A DNA stretch of 64,000 bases, taken from NCBI RefSeq assembly GCF_001942625.1, contig NZ_MLCL01000023.1, positions 1-64,000 on the forward strand. Reading direction: 5' to 3'. Position 1 is the first letter of the stretch; every line of letters begins with the position of its first letter. Below are positions 35,048 to 44,014 of the stretch, piece after piece. The notes under the pieces were generated by a model. The model did not search any database, was not told the DNA's origin, and saw only the letters and a program-made list of their open reading frames with translations. Source of the stretch: Mycobacterium syngnathidarum. GTDB taxonomy: Bacteria; Actinomycetota; Actinomycetes; Mycobacteriales; Mycobacteriaceae. The position numbers and the translations under genes are program-made.

Positions 35048-36396
35048 GCCCTCACTCCGGCGATCGCGCTGACGCGGCCGGCTGCCCGTTTCGCCCCTGC
35101 GGGCAACTCGCGCGTGCGGATGTCGTGCTCGTAGTAGAAGTAGTCCACCTGCTGGGTGTGTCGGGGCCGGTCGGTGCAATGCCCGGCGTGCAGTTGCTGA
35201 TCGGCATCGATCACCCGCTCCATCTCCGCCACCGCAGGCAGGGCGTAGCGCCCGACCGCGTACGCCGCCAACAGCCGGGACTGGCACTCCACGAACGGGA
35301 ACAGCGTCGGGATCGCCTGCGCGAATCCCATGAACACCAGATCGTCCATCCCGGGCTTGAACATCCGCTTGTAAAGCCGGATCTGGTTGCCGGGCGCACT
35401 GACGACGTCCGGATCAAAGAACGGGAAGGTGATGTTGTACCCCGTCGCATAGACGATCACGTCGAAATCGTCGCTGGATCCGTCCTCGAAATGCACGGTG
35501 GCACCGTCCAACCGGGCCACGTTCGGCTTCGGAATGACGTCGCCGGAGCCCAACCGCAGCGGCAACTCCACCGACTGCGTCGGATGCGCCTCGAAGAGCT
35601 TGTGGTTCGGCGCAGGAAGCCCGTACATCGTCGGGTCGGTGCCCAGTATCGGACCGATCAGCTGGACCAGCTTGCGCTGCCACGACAACGGCAGGTACGG
35701 ATTGGTGCGGAAGTATTTGTCCCCCGGTTGTCCCGCAATGTATTTCGGCACAATCCAGGCACTGGAGCGGGTGGACAGCGTGACCTTGTTCTGCAGCGAA
35801 CCCGACGAAATTTCAACTGCGATGTCGGCCGCGCTGTTCCCGATGCCCACCACCAGAATTCGCTTGCCGGTCAGCTCAAGCGGTTCCTTCGGGTCGATGT
35901 AGTGGTGCGAGTGGATCTCTTCACCGGTGAAAGTGCCGGGAAAATCCGGCAATCGCGGATCCCAGTGATGCCCGTTGGCGACGACGAGTAGATCGAACTC
36001 GCGCCGCGCGCCGGCCTGATCCTCGATCTCCCAACCGCCCCCTTCGATCCGGGCCGCATGCACCACGCCGTTGTTGAACTCGATGTTCTCCGACAACCCG
36101 AACGCGTTCGCGTACGAGTCCAGATAGGACTTGATGTCGGAGTGGTGCGGGAACGACGGGAACCGCTCCGGGATGGGAAAGTCCTTGAACGACAACCGAT
36201 GTTTGCTGGTGTCGATGTGAAGGGAGCGGTATGCGCTGCTGTGACCGTTCGGATTGCCGAAGGCCCAGTTTCCGCCGATGCGGTCCGACGTCTCGAACGT
36301 CGTGTAGGGCACCCGGTAATCCTTGAGCATCTTCCCGGCGGTGAGCCCGCTGATACCCGCGCCGATGATCGCGGTCCGAGGCAGTGAACGCTGCAA
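35044..36396 (-). CDS. Flavin-containing monooxygenase (FMO/BVMO class)
   Basis: Encodes 450 residues from a TTG 8 bases after GAAGGAG; nearer ATGs are out of frame. FAD motif IIGAGISGLTAG at the N-terminus, the FMO fingerprint FTGEEIHSHHY (FxGxxxHxxxY), NADPH motif VVGIGNSAADIA and a YATGYN hinge. It inserts oxygen into a ketone, amine or sulphide. Two matching palindromes lie upstream, suggesting regulated expression. It is coupled to an alpha/beta hydrolase, a common Baeyer-Villiger plus ester hydrolysis pairing. Confidence 0.88.
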   Translation of the reverse strand: MQRSLPRTAIIGAGISGLTAGKMLKDYRVPYTTFETSDRIGGNWAFGNPNGHSSAYRSLHIDTSKHRLSFKDFPIPERFPSFPHHSDIKSYLDSYANAFGLSENIEFNNGVVHAARIEGGGWEIEDQAGARREFDLLVVANGHHWDPRLPDFPGTFTGEEIHSHHYIDPKEPLELTGKRILVVGIGNSAADIAVEISSGSLQNKVTLSTRSSAWIVPKYIAGQPGDKYFRTNPYLPLSWQRKLVQLIGPILGTDPTMYGLPAPNHKLFEAHPTQSVELPLRLGSGDVIPKPNVARLDGATVHFEDGSSDDFDVIVYATGYNITFPFFDPDVVSAPGNQIRLYKRMFKPGMDDLVFMGFAQAIPTLFPFVECQSRLLAAYAVGRYALPAVAEMERVIDADQQLHAGHCTDRPRHTQQVDYFYYEHDIRTRELPAGAKRAAGRVSAIAGVRA

Positions 36397-36442
36397 CCCA
36401 GTGCTCCTTCACGTTGTGATGCAGAACACTAGCAGCGGACTT

Positions 36443-36474
36443 TGACGGCCGTCAATGAATTCTGACAACTGTCA
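36443..36474. promoter_or_regulatory. Twin palindromic operators TGAC-N4-GTCA
   Basis: TTGACGGCCGTCAA (36442-36455) and ATTCTGACAACTGTCAGAAT (36459-36478) are both perfect inverted repeats around TGAC-N4-GTCA. Their centres are 20 bp apart, about two helical turns, 45-70 bp upstream of the monooxygenase start. Such a pair suggests cooperative binding of a dimeric repressor such as TetR or AraC/VirS-type. No regulator gene is adjacent. Confidence 0.65.
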
Positions 36475-36480
36475 GAATGC

Positions 36481-36513
36481 GCGTGAGCAGCCCCTTGCGG
36501 GGACTGCTCACGC
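36481..36513 (-). terminator. GC-rich hairpin downstream of the MaoC-like gene
   Basis: GCGTGAGCAG (36481-36490) pairs with CTGCTCACGC (36504-36513), and CCCC with GGGG, around a TTGC loop with one bulged A. It lies 28 bp beyond the stop of the minus-strand hydratase gene and just upstream of the monooxygenase operators, so it likely ends the hydratase transcript. Confidence 0.7.
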
Positions 36514-36541
36514 GAAAAGCTGAAGGGGAACGGGCCCTGAT

Positions 36542-37000
36542 TCAGCCGATGAAGCGGACGATCGACTCGGCGACCGCCGCGGGCTTGTCCGAACCCTCGA
36601 TCTCGACGGTCACCGTCATGGTCGCCTGAACCGCGCCGTCGAGCTGCGCGACATCGGTGACCGCCGCACGCGCACGAAGATTGGCACCGACGCGAACCGG
36701 CGTGATGAACCGAACCTTGTTGTATCCGTAGTTGACCGCCAACTTGACGTTGTCGACGCGATACAGCTGATGCGTGAAATGCGGCAGCAGCGACAGAGTG
36801 AGCAGCCCGTGCGCGATGGTCCCGCCGAACGGTCCGCCCGCCGCCTTTTCGGGATCGACGTGGATCCATTGATGGTCATCGGTGGCATCGGCGAACAGGT
36901 TCACCCGTTCCTGGGTGATCTCCATCCACTCGGTGGGACCCAGCTCGCTGCCCTTTGCCGCCACGAACTCGTCAAGACCGTTGAAGACTTTCACGCTCAC
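36542..37000 (-). CDS. htdZ: MaoC-like (R)-specific 3-hydroxyacyl dehydratase, Rv0130/HtdZ type
   Basis: Encodes 152 residues, close to the length of M. tuberculosis Rv0130. The hydratase motif is FADATDDHQWIHVDPE with catalytic Asp42 and His47, followed by GPFGGTIAHGLLTLSLLPH and NYGYNKVRF. The single hot-dog enzyme acts as a dimer on (R)-3-hydroxyacyl or enoyl thioesters. It stands alone between a terminator and PurU, so it may be a housekeeping gene rather than part of the catabolic island. Confidence 0.85.
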   Translation of the reverse strand: MSVKVFNGLDEFVAAKGSELGPTEWMEITQERVNLFADATDDHQWIHVDPEKAAGGPFGGTIAHGLLTLSLLPHFTHQLYRVDNVKLAVNYGYNKVRFITPVRVGANLRARAAVTDVAQLDGAVQATMTVTVEIEGSDKPAAVAESIVRFIG

Positions 37001-37016
37001 TCCTCTCGAACCGTGG

Positions 37017-37913
37017 TCAGAAGACTACGGTCTGATTCCCGAACCGGATTACGCGGTCCTCACAGTGCCACAGCACCGCGCGGGACAACACCAGCCGCTC
37101 CACGTCCGCACCCAATCGCACCAGGTCACCGACCGAGTGACGGTGATCCACACGGACCACGTCCTGTTCGATGATGGGCCCCTCGTCGAGGTCGCCCGTG
37201 ACGTAATGCGCTGTCGCGCCGACCAACTTGACCCCGCGCTCCTTGGCCCTGCGGTACGGCGCGGCGCCGATGAACGCCGGCAGAAAGGAATGGTGAATGT
37301 TGATCAGGGGGCATCCCACAGCGTCCAGGAATTCGGGCGTCAGGATCTGCATGTACCGGGCCAGCACCACAAGATCGACGTTGCCGCGCAACAACTCCAG
37401 GATGCGTTGCTCGGCCTCGGGCCGGTTCTCACGGGTCGCGGGCACATAGAGGAACGGCACACCGAACGCGCGCACTTGATCGGCAAGGTCGGGATGGTTG
37501 GAGATGACCATCACCACCGACATGTCGAGTTCACCGCGTCGGTTGCGCCACAACAGATCCAGCAGGCAGTGGTCCTCGCGGGAAGCCATCAGCGCCACCC
37601 GTTTCGGCTTGGCCGCCTCCGTCAGCCGGAAGTCCATCTCGAACGGCTCTGCCACCTGCCGCCGGAAGTCCCGCTCGATTTCGTCGCGCACCGCCGCCAG
37701 CCCAGGTAGGTGGAAGATCGTGCGCTGCATGAAGGTGCCGCCAGACTGCTCGGTGGAGTGCTGATCCAACGAGATGATGTTGGCCCCGGCGCCGGTGAGG
37801 AAGCCGCTGATCGCCGCGACCAACCCGGGCCGGTCCGCGCACCGCAACAGCAGCCTGCCGACATCTTGAACCGGCAGGGTGGTCGCTTTCGGATACTCCT
37901 GTGTCATCCCCAC
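37017..37913 (-). CDS. purU: Formyltetrahydrofolate deformylase
   Basis: Encodes 298 residues; the start is the GTG at 37913, or an ATG two codons later. An N-terminal ACT domain (LLLRCADRPGLVAAISGFL, about 20-90) precedes the formyl hydrolase domain, with KPKRVALMASREDHCLLDLL and the catalytic Asn-His-Asp set in LINIHHSFLPAFIGAAPY and TGDLDEGPII. It releases formate from 10-formyl-THF, balancing one-carbon units. It is a monocistronic housekeeping gene. Confidence 0.93.
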   Translation of the reverse strand: MGMTQEYPKATTLPVQDVGRLLLRCADRPGLVAAISGFLTGAGANIISLDQHSTEQSGGTFMQRTIFHLPGLAAVRDEIERDFRRQVAEPFEMDFRLTEAAKPKRVALMASREDHCLLDLLWRNRRGELDMSVVMVISNHPDLADQVRAFGVPFLYVPATRENRPEAEQRILELLRGNVDLVVLARYMQILTPEFLDAVGCPLINIHHSFLPAFIGAAPYRRAKERGVKLVGATAHYVTGDLDEGPIIEQDVVRVDHRHSVGDLVRLGADVERLVLSRAVLWHCEDRVIRFGNQTVVF

Positions 37914-38367
37914 AAGAATCTCATCCTGGGTGCGCGGGCCGCGGCACTACCCGCCAATGAAACACCGGCCCGAAAGGACGTGGCGAACACCAAGCCGATC
38001 GCCATTCACCCCGATGCGCTATCGCCGAACGGCTGGCTGAGGGCCGCCGCAGCAAAAGGTTTCCCCACCCTCCTCACATCACCCATTCGACAGCGACGTC
38101 AATTGGCAATTTTTGCCATGCTCACCCGAGACGCACATATACGGCATGAATAGCGTCAACCGAATTTGCCAAAATTGCACGTACCCGTGAGTAAATCGAG
38201 GGCGCCCGGGAAGAATTCACCCCGCGCCTGGACAAGATTTCTCGGCTCGCTGGAATTCCACCACGAGGCGGCGCAATACTCGTCACACGTATTCGTACAA
38301 CCGTGCTGCACACCAAAATCAGCCGGCCGAGTCGGAAGGCACGGCTGACCGACGAAATGGATTCCAG
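37914..38367. other. Divergent intergenic region purU / Rv1356c-like
   Basis: About 450 bp with no convincing ORF. It is more AT-rich than its surroundings around 38100-38180 and contains the inverted repeat TGGCAA-TTT-TTGCCA (about 38104-38118) and a second TTGCCA at about 38165. These may mark promoters or a regulator site for the plus-strand operon. No rRNA, tRNA or hairpin terminator was seen. Confidence 0.45.
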
Positions 38368-39123
38368 ATGACCGCTCCCCAACTCGATTCGGCAGCCCGC
38401 CGCAGCGTGACATTGGACGAAAGCCCAAGCTGGTGGGACCCCGACAGCGAGTGCACGATCGTCGTGGCACGGCCGGCGGCGGAGCGCCGGCTGTGGAAGG
38501 AGTACGTCCGCGGCGCCCACTCCAACTACCGCAAACACGGAGTGGAACGTGCACTGGACCCGAAAACACTACGGACAGGTGAGGATACGGCGCTTTTCTG
38601 CGTCGGGATCAACAGTGCGGGCGACGTCGTCGGTGGTCTGCGGGCCAAGGGCCCCCACCAGCGCGTCGAGGACAGCCACGCCGTAGTCGAATGGAGCGGA
38701 CAACCCGCGCTCGGCTCGGTACGCAAGATGATCGCCGACCGGCTGCCGTTCGGTGTGGTCGAGATGAAAACCGCGTGGGTGGGCGACGACCCGGAGCAGA
38801 GCCGTGCACTCACCGATACGCTGGCGCGCATGCCGCTGCATGCCATGACGCTGTTGGACATTCAGTTTGCCATGGCCACCGCAGCGGCCTATGTGCTCAA
38901 ACGCTGGTTGTCATCGGGCGGGGTGCTCGCCGCCAGGATTCCGGCGACTCCCTATCCCGACGCGCGATACCAGACGAAGATGATGTGGTGGGATAGCAGG
39001 ACATTCGCCAATCACGCCGATGCGGGACAGCTGTCGCGCTACTTCGCCGAGGCCCAGCGAATCGGGCCGCACCCGGCCACCGCCGGCTTCGGTGACCACA
39101 CCGGGACCGCGGCGGGACGATGA
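38368..39123 (+). CDS. Rv1356c-like conserved protein, possible acyltransferase (GNAT/LuxI-like fold)
   Basis: Encodes 251 residues. The stretch VARPAAERRLWKEYVRGAHSNY, then DTALFCVGINSAGDVVGGLRAKGP and a later VVEMKTAWVGDD, resembles the strand-turn pattern of N-acyltransferases (GNAT, FeeM or LuxI-like). I cannot confirm an acyl-CoA loop. Gene order (this gene, then the E1/nitroreductase fusion, then GGDEF-EAL) matches M. tuberculosis Rv1356c-Rv1355c-Rv1354c as recalled. It overlaps the fusion gene by 4 bp. Function unknown. Confidence 0.6.
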   Translation: MTAPQLDSAARRSVTLDESPSWWDPDSECTIVVARPAAERRLWKEYVRGAHSNYRKHGVERALDPKTLRTGEDTALFCVGINSAGDVVGGLRAKGPHQRVEDSHAVVEWSGQPALGSVRKMIADRLPFGVVEMKTAWVGDDPEQSRALTDTLARMPLHAMTLLDIQFAMATAAAYVLKRWLSSGGVLAARIPATPYPDARYQTKMMWWDSRTFANHADAGQLSRYFAEAQRIGPHPATAGFGDHTGTAAGR

Positions 39124-41282
39124 CCGACGAAAACAGCCACGCAGCCGTCGGGAATTCCGCATTGAGCGAAGTCGACGACTCTGGTCAACATCATGCGATC
39201 TTCATCGATGACGAATTCACCCTCGACCAGCTCCGCCGGGACCCGCGGATCGCAGTTGTCGATGAATGCGGCGAGCAGCAGGCCGCATTGCGCACTCTTG
39301 TACCGGCGGTCGGCCGGGAATTGCTCGACGAGCCGACACGATGGGCGTACTACTCGTGGCGTCGGAGCCTGGTCCACATCCTCGGGCCGGCCGCTTTCAA
39401 TCGGCTACGGCTGGACCGCAACCGCAACCTCGTCACCGCCGACGAACAACGACAACTGTCGCGATTGAGGATCGGCGTGATCGGGCTGAGCGTCGGCCAT
39501 GCCATCGCCCACAACCTCGCCACCGAGGGCCTGTGCGGCGAGATCCACCTGACAGATTTCGACGAACTCGAGTTGGCGAACCTCAACCGGGTCCCGGGCA
39601 CGGTGTTCGACCTGGGGTTGAACAAAGCCGTGGTGGCCGCCCGGCGGATCGCCGAGATCGACCCGTACATCTCGGTCCACATCGATCGCAACGGTGCCGC
39701 ACCCGAGTCCATCGACGCCTTCCTGCGCGGGCTCGACGTCGTCGTCGAGGAATGCGACTCGCTGGACGCGAAAGTCCTTGTCCGGGAAGCGGCCCGAGCC
39801 CACCGATTACCGGTGCTGATGACCACGGGCGACCGCGGCCTGCTCGACGTCGAGCGGTTCGACCTGGAACCCGCACGGCCCGTCCTGCACGGTCTGCTCG
39901 GCGACGTCGCCGCACGAGACCTGGCCGGGCTCAGCAGCAAGGACAAGGTGCCGCACGTCCTGCGGATCCTGGACGCCCCTCAACTCTCCCCCCGCATGGC
40001 GGCTTCGTTGGTCGAGGTCGGCAAGACGCTGAGCACGTGGCCCCAACTCGCTTCCGAGGTGGTTCTCGGGGCGACCGTCGTGGCCAATGCCGTACGGCGC
40101 ATCGGTCTGGGCGAGCCGATGCCCTCGGGCCGGGTTCGTGTCGATGTCGCCGACGCGCTGGACCGAATCGGCGATCCCCTCGACTTCAGACCCGCGCCCG
40201 TATCCCGCCCGCCTGACGCGTATCACCAACCGGCCGGGATGGCCGACATCCTGGCCGAGGCGGCAACGCGCGCACCCTCGGGTGGCAATGTCCAGCCGTG
40301 GCACATCGAGGCGACCGACGACCGGATCAGCCTCCGGCTGGCGACGAAATACACCACGACAATGGACGTCGGGTATCGCGGGAGCGCGGTGGCACTGGGC
40401 GCCGCGGCGTTCAATGCGCGGGTGGCCGCGGCCGCACACGGACTCACCGGAGACGTGCAGTGGTCCCGCGGCGACGAAGGCACACCGTTGTACGGGATCG
40501 CGGAATTTTCCGTCGGTAGCGCACCGGAGCTGGCCGAGCTGTACGAACCGATGCTGGCCCGGGAGACCAACCGACTCCGGGGCACGGCGGCGCCGATCGC
40601 CGGCGAGGTGATCGACGGGCTGCAGGCCGCCGCACGCAACGAGGGCGCCAAACTCACGATCCTCGATGATCGGGACAAGATCGAAGCCGCCGCACGCCTA
40701 CTCGCCGCGGCGGACCGGATCCGCTATCTGACACCGGCCCTGCACCGCGAGATGATGTCGGAGCTGCGCTGGCCCGGCGACCCGGACCCCGATACCGGTC
40801 TCGACGTGACGACGCTCGGCTTGGACCCGGCGGACCTGGTGATCCTCGACATCCTGCGCCGGCCCGAGGTGATGGAGCATTTGGCCGGCTGGGATGCCGG
40901 CACGGCACTCGGCGACGACACCTACGAGCGGGTGACATCCAGCTCGGCACTGGCGGTCGTCTCGATCCGGGGTCGTCGGCTGACGGACTACGCCGCCGCC
41001 GGATCTGCGGTCGAGGCCGTTTGGGTCGATGCCCAGCGCCGCGGCCTGGCGGTTCAACCGGTGTCGCCGGTGTTCCTCTACGCCCACAACGATCGGGAAC
41101 GCGACGAGCTCTCACCTGGTCACGCCGACGCGTTGCGCGACCTGCAGTACGCTTTTCGCAGGTTGACCAGCACCGAGCGCGACGAATCACAAGCGCTGGT
41201 GCTCAGGTTGTCCGACGCGCCGCGTCCGACCGTACGCAGCAGGCGCCGAGCCCGGGCGGGTTCGACGACGCAGTACGGCTGA
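39120..41282 (+). CDS. moeY: E1-like (ThiF) domain fused to nitroreductase domain, MoeY/Rv1355c type
   Basis: Encodes 720 residues. After an N-terminal region (1-115) comes an adenylating E1/ThiF Rossmann domain with GVIGLSVGHAIAHNLA (119-134) and LTDFDELELANLNRVPGT (about 144-161), the ATP-binding signature of ThiF/MoeB proteins, plus VVEECDSLDAK. No CxxC zinc pairs are seen. A flavin nitroreductase domain follows from about 370, with APSGGNVQPWH (385-395). E1 plus nitroreductase recalls azoline-forming RiPP enzymes, but no YcaO is nearby. The biochemical role is unknown. Confidence 0.85.
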   Translation: MTDENSHAAVGNSALSEVDDSGQHHAIFIDDEFTLDQLRRDPRIAVVDECGEQQAALRTLVPAVGRELLDEPTRWAYYSWRRSLVHILGPAAFNRLRLDRNRNLVTADEQRQLSRLRIGVIGLSVGHAIAHNLATEGLCGEIHLTDFDELELANLNRVPGTVFDLGLNKAVVAARRIAEIDPYISVHIDRNGAAPESIDAFLRGLDVVVEECDSLDAKVLVREAARAHRLPVLMTTGDRGLLDVERFDLEPARPVLHGLLGDVAARDLAGLSSKDKVPHVLRILDAPQLSPRMAASLVEVGKTLSTWPQLASEVVLGATVVANAVRRIGLGEPMPSGRVRVDVADALDRIGDPLDFRPAPVSRPPDAYHQPAGMADILAEAATRAPSGGNVQPWHIEATDDRISLRLATKYTTTMDVGYRGSAVALGAAAFNARVAAAAHGLTGDVQWSRGDEGTPLYGIAEFSVGSAPELAELYEPMLARETNRLRGTAAPIAGEVIDGLQAAARNEGAKLTILDDRDKIEAAARLLAAADRIRYLTPALHREMMSELRWPGDPDPDTGLDVTTLGLDPADLVILDILRRPEVMEHLAGWDAGTALGDDTYERVTSSSALAVVSIRGRRLTDYAAAGSAVEAVWVDAQRRGLAVQPVSPVFLYAHNDRERDELSPGHADALRDLQYAFRRLTSTERDESQALVLRLSDAPRPTVRSRRRARAGSTTQYG

Positions 41283-41314
41283 GGCGCGTGCTGAGGGATA
41301 GGCGGAGGTATCTG

Positions 41315-43162
41315 GTGCCAGGCAGTCTCGAACTGCTCGTCACATCGGTTGCCACCCAACTGATGGCGGTGGACGCCGCGACTTCGGTCACGGTGAGCCA
41401 GCAGGTCCTCGCCGAGCTGGTCTCGTTCTTCGACGTCGACGTGAGCTTCCTGCGTCACAACGACCACGAGGCTCACGCGACACGGTTGGTGGCCGAGTGG
41501 CCGCCGCGCCCGCCCGACGCGCACACCGACCCGATCGCGGTCATCCATTTCGCCGATGCCGACCCGGTGTTCGCGATGGCCGAGCACCTCAAGGAGCCGG
41601 CGGTGTTTCGTCCGGAGCCGTCCACCGACGACTATCAGCGCACGATCGAGGCGGGCCGGCACATCGCGAGTACGTCGATGGCCTGCGTGCCGCTGCTGTC
41701 CGGCGACATCACCACCGGTGTCCTGGGGTTCGTCAAGTTCGGCGATCGCGAGTGGCTACCCGCAGAGCTCAACGCGCTCAAGGCGATTGCTTCATTGTTC
41801 GCCCAGGTGCAAGCCCGCATCGAAGCCGAGGACCGGCTGCGCTACCTGGCCGATCACGACCACCTCACCGGCCTGCACAACCGAAGGGCGCTGATGGCGC
41901 ACCTCCAGGCCCGGCTGGCACCGGGGCAGCCCGGCCCGGTTGTGGTGATGTTCTTCGATCTGGACCGGCTCAAGGCGATCAACGACTATCTGGGGCATAC
42001 CGCCGGCGATGCGTTCATCAGCATCCTGGCCGACCGGTTGCAACGCGGAGACGACTCGCCCAAGCTCATCGCCCGGCTCGGCGGTGACGAGTTCGTCGTG
42101 GTGCCCGCGGCGGCGATGACAGCCGAAGCAGCCACGGCGCTGGCCTACCGACTCCAGTCGGTGCTGCGCGAACGGGTAACCATCGATGGCGAGATGCTCA
42201 CCCGTACTGTCAGTATCGGTCTGGCCCAAGGCATTCCGGGGCGTGACTCCACCTCTGATCTGCTCAACCGAGCCGACCACGCGGTACTCACGGCGAAGAA
42301 CTCCGGGGGCAACCGGGTCGCGGTGTTCTCCGATGCGATGGCCATGGAGATCGATTTCCGCAACGACATCGAGCTGCACCTGCAGAGTGTGATCGAGAGC
42401 GGCGCGCTGGTACTGCACTACCTTCCAGAGATCGACATGCGGACCGGCGAGGTGCTGGCGGCCGAGGCGCTGGTGCGCTGGCAACATCCGACGCGGGGCC
42501 TGCTGTCCCCTGACTCGTTCATCGGCGTAGCCGAATCCATCAATCTGGCAGGCGAATTGGGCCGTTGGGTGCTGCGGACCGCGTGCGCCGAGTTCGCCCG
42601 GTGGCGGTCCAACGGCGTCGGCCGCAACATCGTGCTGCGGATCAACGTGTCGCCGGTGCAATTGGTGACCGACGGATTCGTGGCGTCGGTGGCCGGCATC
42701 ATGAAGGAGTTCCGTCTGCCCCGCGGATCGGTATGCCTGGAAATCACCGAGAGCATCGTCGTGCAGGACATCGAAACCACCCGATCCACTCTGACGGGAC
42801 TGCACAAGGTGGGCGTGCAGGTGGCCATCGACGACTTCGGCACCGGCTACAGCGCGCTGTCACTGTTGAAGTCACTCCCGGTGGACACCCTCAAGATCGA
42901 CCGGAGCTTTGTTGCCGGACTCGGGTCAGACCCGGGCGACCTGCCGATCGTGCGCGCGGTGATCGCCCTGGCCGGCGCCTTCGGCCTGCAGCTGGTCGCC
43001 GAGGGCGTGGAGACAGAACGGGCCGCGCTGACGCTGTTGCGGCACGGCTGCTACCGCGCCCAGGGCTTTTTGCTGTCCAAGCCGATCCTGGGACAAGAGA
43101 TGGCCGCGTTACTGGCCAAAGGGCGCGTGCCCGTGCATTTCTCAGCCGCGCCGCGCACGTGA
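41315..43162 (+). CDS. Bifunctional GAF-GGDEF-EAL cyclic-di-GMP enzyme (Rv1354c type)
   Basis: Encodes 615 residues from a GTG placed 6 bases after GGAGG; a GTG at 41288 is possible but has no such site. Domains: GAF about 10-175, GGDEF about 190-345 with an intact GGDEF at 256-260, and EAL about 365-605 with EAL at 384-386, followed by NVSP, EITES, DDFGTGYS and KIDRSF. Both synthase and phosphodiesterase motifs look complete, as in M. tuberculosis Rv1354c and the M. smegmatis bifunctional enzyme. It is the third gene of the operon; the GAF domain probably senses a small ligand. Its end overlaps the convergent FAD protein by 21 bp. Confidence 0.92.
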   Translation: MPGSLELLVTSVATQLMAVDAATSVTVSQQVLAELVSFFDVDVSFLRHNDHEAHATRLVAEWPPRPPDAHTDPIAVIHFADADPVFAMAEHLKEPAVFRPEPSTDDYQRTIEAGRHIASTSMACVPLLSGDITTGVLGFVKFGDREWLPAELNALKAIASLFAQVQARIEAEDRLRYLADHDHLTGLHNRRALMAHLQARLAPGQPGPVVVMFFDLDRLKAINDYLGHTAGDAFISILADRLQRGDDSPKLIARLGGDEFVVVPAAAMTAEAATALAYRLQSVLRERVTIDGEMLTRTVSIGLAQGIPGRDSTSDLLNRADHAVLTAKNSGGNRVAVFSDAMAMEIDFRNDIELHLQSVIESGALVLHYLPEIDMRTGEVLAAEALVRWQHPTRGLLSPDSFIGVAESINLAGELGRWVLRTACAEFARWRSNGVGRNIVLRINVSPVQLVTDGFVASVAGIMKEFRLPRGSVCLEITESIVVQDIETTRSTLTGLHKVGVQVAIDDFGTGYSALSLLKSLPVDTLKIDRSFVAGLGSDPGDLPIVRAVIALAGAFGLQLVAEGVETERAALTLLRHGCYRAQGFLLSKPILGQEMAALLAKGRVPVHFSAAPRT

Positions 43163-44011
43163 TCGATACGACTCACGCGGTGAGTCGTGCACTCCCCCGG
43201 ATCGGCAGTAGTCCGACCGTCCGGTGTCCGGCTGGTGGTCGAGCAACTCGACGCGACCGAATCTGCTGGCGCTGTAGCCGACCAAGCCGACCTGCAGGCA
43301 CTTGCCGGGCTCGATGAGCTGGTCATCCGCCGCGGCCGGGGCGGCGCCCCGGGGTTCGGTCGCGAGAGCCACGCCATGGCGGGCTCGCAGGGCCAACGGG
43401 CCGTCGGCGGTGTCGATCACCGCCCCGAGAACCTCGCCCTCCTCGAACACGAGGCGTTGCAGCGCGCCGGTGTCGACGTCGATCTGCTTGTCGACGACCC
43501 GCACCGAGAGCCAGTCACCGAGCACCGATACGGCGGAACCGCTCTCGACATCCACGCTCCCGAGCACCTTGACCTGGATTTCTTCGCCGGCGCGGGTCTT
43601 CATCGAAGTCGTACCCCGGTCCGCCAGCCGGGTGTAGAGCACGCCGTAGGGAGACGTCAGGCAGTGTTGCGCCCAGGCCTGCAGCCGGGCGCCGTAGAAC
43701 GGCGCGATCCGACCGCGCCCGGTTACCGGGGTCCAGTCGCTGACCGGCCGAACCGTCAGGGCAGTGTCGTATTCGGCATCGTCGGCCGGCGGCAGGTCCG
43801 CCGACAACGCATCGAGATATTCGCGGGTCTCGGGATCGTCGATCCCAGCACCCAACCACGGTGTCCCAAGACCGGGCGCCACCGAACCGGTGCTCGCACT
43901 CCCCGGACGAACGATACGCACGTCCAGCCCGGCGTCCGCCGCCGCTACGGCCGCCGCCAATGCTCCGAAGCCGGGGCCACAGCAAACGACGTCGACTTCG
44001 TCATCCCACAT
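43142..44011 (-). CDS. Short FAD-dependent oxidoreductase-like protein
   Basis: Encodes 289 residues. The N-terminus DVVCCGPGFGALAAAVAAADAGLDV is a dinucleotide-binding GxGxxG variant like that of 3-ketosteroid dehydrogenase/fumarate reductase flavoproteins. The protein is far shorter than the 450-570 residues of that family and has only weak candidates for the rest of the FAD domain (TGALQRLVFEEGEVLGAVI, then PLALRARHGVALATE). It may be a reduced or degenerate flavoprotein. It overlaps the GGDEF-EAL gene end to end. Confidence 0.6.
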   Translation of the reverse strand: MWDDEVDVVCCGPGFGALAAAVAAADAGLDVRIVRPGSASTGSVAPGLGTPWLGAGIDDPETREYLDALSADLPPADDAEYDTALTVRPVSDWTPVTGRGRIAPFYGARLQAWAQHCLTSPYGVLYTRLADRGTTSMKTRAGEEIQVKVLGSVDVESGSAVSVLGDWLSVRVVDKQIDVDTGALQRLVFEEGEVLGAVIDTADGPLALRARHGVALATEPRGAAPAAADDQLIEPGKCLQVGLVGYSASRFGRVELLDHQPDTGRSDYCRSGGVHDSPRESYRSRARRG

Positions 44012-44014
44012 TGG

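Noticed and set aside
38166..38348. 60-residue plus-strand frame in the purU divergent gap
   Set aside because: No ribosome site, no recognisable sequence, and it covers a likely promoter region.
39120..41282. Full azoline RiPP cluster around the E1/nitroreductase fusion
   Set aside because: No YcaO cyclodehydratase, precursor peptide or export gene was found nearby, so only the domain resemblance is reported.
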